Positions 33,101 through 39,100 of a stretch of 43,120 nt of DNA are shown here, one piece after another. Within the stretch, counting starts at the first letter, position 1, and every line of letters starts with the position of its first letter. A model generated the notes under the pieces. It was not told the origin of the DNA and searched no databases. It saw only the letters and a program-made list of their open reading frames with translations. A program made the translations under genes and the position numbers. The DNA is from Sedimenticola sp. (lineage in GTDB: Bacteria; Pseudomonadota; Gammaproteobacteria; Chromatiales; Chromatiaceae): the NCBI GenBank assembly GCA_026989135.1, contig JALSJZ010000153.1, forward strand, positions 1 through 43,120, read 5' to 3'.

Positions 33101-36100
33101 ACGGTCGCATCACCGGCAACATCGAGAGAGCCACGGGTACCCACATCAGTATCACTATGGCGGTTGCCAACCAGCGCTTCGGTATTGCGGCTGATCACAT
33201 TCACAGCTACCGATGCCCCGACTCCAACGCTTTCAGAGGCCGTAATGGCTCCCGCTACCGTTATCACATAGGCGGTATCCGAGGCGTTCACGAGCAGGGA
33301 GCTACCACTGGGGCCAGCAACAGCGGTTCCAACCGAAACCTGCGCACCGTTGTCGATCTGGGCGATGGTGTCATTGACCACAATATTGAACACCCCGGCT
33401 CCACTGAAGCCAATATTACCGGCCTGGCTGCCTGAGGCGCCGAGGGTAACATTCAGGGTTTCGGTATCGGCATTCACTATCAGGCTGTCGGCATAAAGTA
33501 CAACACCATCCTCAATCTTTGCCGTGATAGCACTGTTGGAGTCGATAACGGTGATGGCCAGACCGGCCGCGCTGCCGCCATCAGCACTTTCACTGCCCAT
33601 ACCCGGCGCATCGGGGCGAGGAATGAAGTCCTTTACTGTAGTCCCCCCGCCCAGCTTGATACCCGGCAGTTTGAAGTTGCCGCCCACATTAATCGAGTGG
33701 TTAATGCCCAGCGCCTCAACCACCACAGTCTGTCCTGCAGCCGGATCTGTACTGCGAAAGCTGGCATCCTGATTGATACGGGCGCCGCTCCTGATGCGGG
33801 CATCGGCCTGGGCATTCATCACCGAAACAGTCACCGCTCCGGCCAGTGCAACCTTTTGTCCACCGGCTCTGGCAAGCGTCCAGGTGTCAACCATTTTGTT
33901 GAGACCCAGATTGCTCCCCAGATAGCTGGTGAAGGTTTTGATAAAGGTTTGAGCAGTACCCAGAGCCGGCGTGCCCAGATCTGTCCACAGCTCAGCCCCA
34001 AAACCATCCTTTTGAGTAAAATCGATAGCCGACATATCATCGACAATGAGTGGATCACCAAAGGTGCCACCCGTATATTCGTAGCGGCTGCCTTCACTGC
34101 CCTTCCCGTTGAAACCGGATTTTACATCCACGGTTTCGCCTGTCTCGATGGTCTGGGTTCCTGATAGATCCGTGGTGTGATTCGCTGCTGTATTGAGAAA
34201 TGGGGCTATCAGGTTAACGCCCCACAGGCTCATAGGGTCAATCTGATTGAGTGCTTCGGCCTTAACCGTAATGTCGCCTCGGGCATCCACTTGCGTATTG
34301 CCATTAATATAGGCGTCCGTATCATTGGTCAGAACACCTATGGCAATGGCTACCGAACCACCAAAAGCACCCGCTTCGGTCTCCTTTTCCTTGTCGGCGC
34401 GTTTATCCGTCAGGGTGGAAGAGGCGATAAGCTTGGGGCGAGCCTGCACCTTTGAGCTGACCGTGATGTCACCACCCGCCTCAATATCGGCCAGATTCAC
34501 GCCATCACCGATACGGGCTGTGGCCGAGTTAAGATCTATATCAACCGCCAGAGCCGCACCAAAATCGAAGTTAATCTTGCTTTTACCGCCCGTCTTTTCG
34601 TTGCTCTCCTCCTTCTTCTGTTTGAGAACCTTCTCCTTAAACCAGCCCTTCATTGAATCAACCACTGTGGTATTACCGACAGCGGCTTTCTTCTTGTCCT
34701 CCATCAGCTCCCCAAGTTTGGCTTCCATATCACCGGCAACACTGCCTTTGGAAGTGACGCCTGTACCCGCACCTGCCGAGACACTGTGTTTGCCTGGGGC
34801 GGTTTCATGAGTCGCTATGACGCTGATAGCGCCACCCGCATTAACCGTTCCATCCAGGTAGGCATTGGCTCCCGTACTCTCCACGCTGACCGCAATGGCG
34901 ACCACAATGCCGTTCTCCTTCTGTTTGCTGGTAGCACTGGTCTTGTTAGCGTCGGAACTACTGCTCAGTACGGTCAGGTTGTTGCCGATGTTGAGTTGGG
35001 CAGAGTCGAGTACGCGGGCGGTAGCGTTGGCATTGGCAACACTGACCGATACCGCGCCAGCAGCAGGAAATTTATCCGGGAATTCAGCCTCGGCACTGGC
35101 TTCCAGTTCCTGATTGGTTGTGGCGCGAATAATCACATTGCCCGAGGCATTAATAGTGCCATCAATAGTGGTTGTGGCCGCGTTATTGACCACCGCCACC
35201 GCTGCTGCTCCCAGTTTCTGAGAATCAGGTTCATAGAGGAAAACAGTGCCTAGCGTGGTAGCAGGTTCGAAGCCAGCAGCAGCAATTGTGCCGTAGACAG
35301 CACTGAATGGCCCAAGATCCTTTTTGAGCTTGTCCTCTATCAGGCCATAGATCTGGCTTGCCGGATTGGCATTGGCCTTGCCTGCCGCCTTTGAATCGAT
35401 GAGCAGGTTGTTGGCATTGATCACGGCACCACTGCCGACGGCCACCTCTGCTATGGATATGCTCACCGCTACACTGGCTGGAAGGGAGAGCCCTGGCAGC
35501 AGATCCAACCCGGTATTGGCTGCTGATAACAGGTAATCACTCAGAGAGCCATCCTTCACCTCATCCATCCGCAAATAGCGCTTGCTCTCGGCCATGGCCC
35601 GGATCACTACATCACCGCCGCTGATGGTGGCATCTCCGATATTGACCGCCGCATTCATATAATCAAAGTTGAATGCATTGCCTAAAAGTTTGTCAGCAAC
35701 GGTCAGAATGCCGGTCACAACGGAGGTGACACTCAGCTCATTCTTGAATTTTGAGTCATCTACCGCCTGGATAAAAATATTGCCATCAAAAGCCGGATCG
35801 CTGATACCCGTACTCTGCGCTGAAAGGACAGCGCCTCCGTCGATGGTGATGTTGCGCCCCTTAATGGTGATGGAGCCTGCCGAGCCTGTCGCATCAGTGG
35901 TTATGGAGTGCCCGTCGATAACAATTCTGGGGGCCTTGATGGAGACGTTCATTCCGCCAGTATCGATATCCTCACCCAGCGTAAATTTGCCCCAGTACTG
36001 CATCAGCGTGTAGGTCACGGCACCCGCCGCAGGTTCAAAGGTCACCCACCCCAGGTCGGCCTGGGTGATCGATGAGTCACCTCCAAGTATGAATACTTCG

Positions 36101-39100
36101 TTGTCGCTCCCACCGCCCACATTGATCGTGACCTTATCTGTGCCAGCAGTGAGATTGCTGGTATCCAGATAGAAATGATCATCATCCGAGCCACCTCTGA
36201 GGGTGTCTGTACCGCCACCGCTGTTCAGCGTTACCGACCCCAGGGTGAAGGCGGAGGCATCCAGCACATTGACTCCAATACCACCCGTCAATATCGCCTG
36301 CTCGATCCCACTGAAGGTATCCGCACCCTCACCCGTAATCGTTAAACTGACATTCGTCAGGGTCATATCGGCATCACGAGTCTCAACCAGGGTGTCGATA
36401 CCTGCGCCGCCGCTGATGTTATCTGCACCACTGCCGCCAATAAAAAAATCATTGCCCGCCGTTCCGGTCAGGTTGTCATCTCCACCCGCGCCATCGATGG
36501 TGACGCTGCCCGCCGTGAGTGCGGAGCCATCCAGGCCACTGGCCGTTCCGGTGCCCGCAATACCCAGCGCAGCCGCCACACCTGAACCGTTCCGGGCGCT
36601 GACCACTATATTGTCGGTGCCGTCACCCGTATCCATAATCACAATGGCATTGCCAGCACCGTTCAGTTCAGCAGCGAGGTAGTCATGGGCATCGCTGATG
36701 GCATTGAGCACATCCTGCAGGGTAACCGCATCACTCAGGTCAATCTCAACCATGGTGGTCGCATCATTAAGCTGAATCTGCAGATCAGCGCCATCGACCG
36801 GCTCAAAGCCGCTGTTCAATCTGATCAGCTCGGTTTCAGCCGTCAATGCAGTAACGCTGAATCCGCTTGCGTCGATGGTGTTGGCAGAGCCTCCCCCTGT
36901 CAGCTCAGCCGCCTCGAAACCATCAAGTGTGTCCTCCTCTGCCATACCGATCATGAGGCTGCCACTGGCCAGGGTCATATCTGCATCGCGGCTGGCGAAC
37001 AGGGTATCAAACCCATCGCCTCCAATCAGGATGTCGCTGCCCGCTCCCCCTTTGATGTAGTCGTCGCCTTCACCACCCAGCAGAAGGTCGGCACCGCTGC
37101 CTCCCAGCATGGTGTCGCGGCCGCCTGCACCAGACATGATTACAGAGCCGCTGAAGAGGCTGGCATCCATCAGATTGTCGCCATCAAGGGCGGTAAGTTG
37201 AACCTCTTCAATTCCGCTCAAGGTGTCGATCAAGGTAACGCCATCGACGATACTGACATTGGGAGAGCCACCAACCAGATCAATATTGTTGGCCACTAAG
37301 GGTTGTAGATCCTTTCCAGAGAGGTTCCCTGTAAAGGTAACGATCCAACCCTCTGTCGTCTCGGTAACATTGACATTGCCATCACCAATGCCACTTAAAC
37401 TGCGCAGCGCCAGGCTGATCAGCCCAGCATCCGCATCAAAGGCCAGCAGGTCGGTGCTGTTCCCATCGTAGGTCAGACGGAAGCTGCCGGCCGTCACTCC
37501 AGGCAGGGTGATGGTCTGCACCTCGTTGATGCCATCACCCAGGTCGAGTGTAGCACCGGGGCTGCCACCCTCCAGGATAAAACGGCTGTTGCCCGTCTCC
37601 GCAAGTATATCGCTGCCTGTTCCACCAAAAATGGTGTCGGCACCCGTGCCGCCACTCAGCAGGTCATCCCCGCTGCCTCCGATGATGATGTCATCTCCAG
37701 CCATGCCGCTGATGCCCACATCACCACTAAAGCCGCTGGCGTCGATGGTGTTGTCGCCATCGCCACCCAGCAGCTCAAACCGCTCGACCCCCAGAATGGT
37801 GTCGCTGGGGTCTGTGCCAATCTGCAACAGGGCGTTGCTGGCACTACCGGTCAGGGTGAAATTGGCATCCTGCACCTCGATAACGGTGTCATTGCCACCA
37901 CCACCAGTGATGCTGTCCCCACCTGTGCCGCCACTCAGAAAATCGTCACCAGCACTACCGATCAGGGTATCCGCACCGGCTCTGCCATCGAGTACGACAT
38001 CTCCGGCAAAGAGGGAGGCATCGATGTTATTGGCGCTATCACCACCGGTCAGCCTGGCCGACTCCATCCCGCTTAGCAGATCGACTTCATCGACTGTTCC
38101 ATCACCATCCATGTCGCTGCTCAGCGACGTTGTTTCCAGGGTGATGGTGATTGCATCAGAGGTTTCGACCAGAGTGTCATCACCGGTGCCGCCTTGCAGT
38201 ATGTCCGCGCCCAAACCACCGCTCAACAGATCATCACCTGCACCGCCCAACAGGGTATTGGCGCTATCATCACCCACAATTTCATCATCAAAATCACTGC
38301 CGACAACAGATACAAAACCACTGATAGTGGAGAAGCCGCTGGCGCCCCCTGCACCCAGATCGACATCAATCCCTTCACCATAGGCAGAGTAGTCCAGCAT
38401 GGAACCGGAGGTTCCGGAGAGGTTCTCCATCTCGCTGAAGTTTGTGCCCAACACCCTACCGGCATAGAGTGCAGAGACCGTCCAGGCCACGGCACCACTG
38501 GCGGAGAGGGTGTCGTCTGCCGAGCCACCCAGCAGGTTTTCAATGCTGGTAAAGTGGGTGTGGTTCACGGAGCCTGCACCAACGGATGAGAGCATCCAGC
38601 TGCTATCCTGGTTGGCTCCCACCAGGGTGTCATTACCATCGCCACCTGCAATGGTGACAGTTCCCGCATAGATGGGGGTTCCTATCAGGTAACCTTCAAC
38701 GCCTTCATCTGTCAGCCCCACTGTTTCAGCTACCGTAGAGCCGTTAAGTGACTCAATAGTGAGTGCGTTCACTGTCGATGCCGGATCAGTGCTGTCATAC
38801 ACTGAAATGGCCCAGCCATCCCCAGTTACTTCTGCCAATAGTTTGGCATGAGCTACATTGATAGCATCGAGGAGATCCTGAACCGTCAGTACCCCATTCA
38901 GGTCGAGGTCAACCTGTGTTCCGTCAATCAAGGTGATACGCAGGTCATCACCGGCAACGATCGAAAAACCACTCAGGGAAGCGAGGGGAACATCGGCATT
39001 CAGGCCGGTAAAGGCAGAGAGATCAAAAATATTTTCACCATCCCCACCCACGAGGCTGGCGCTTTCGATAGCCGTCAGGGTATCGGCATCGGTGCCATCG

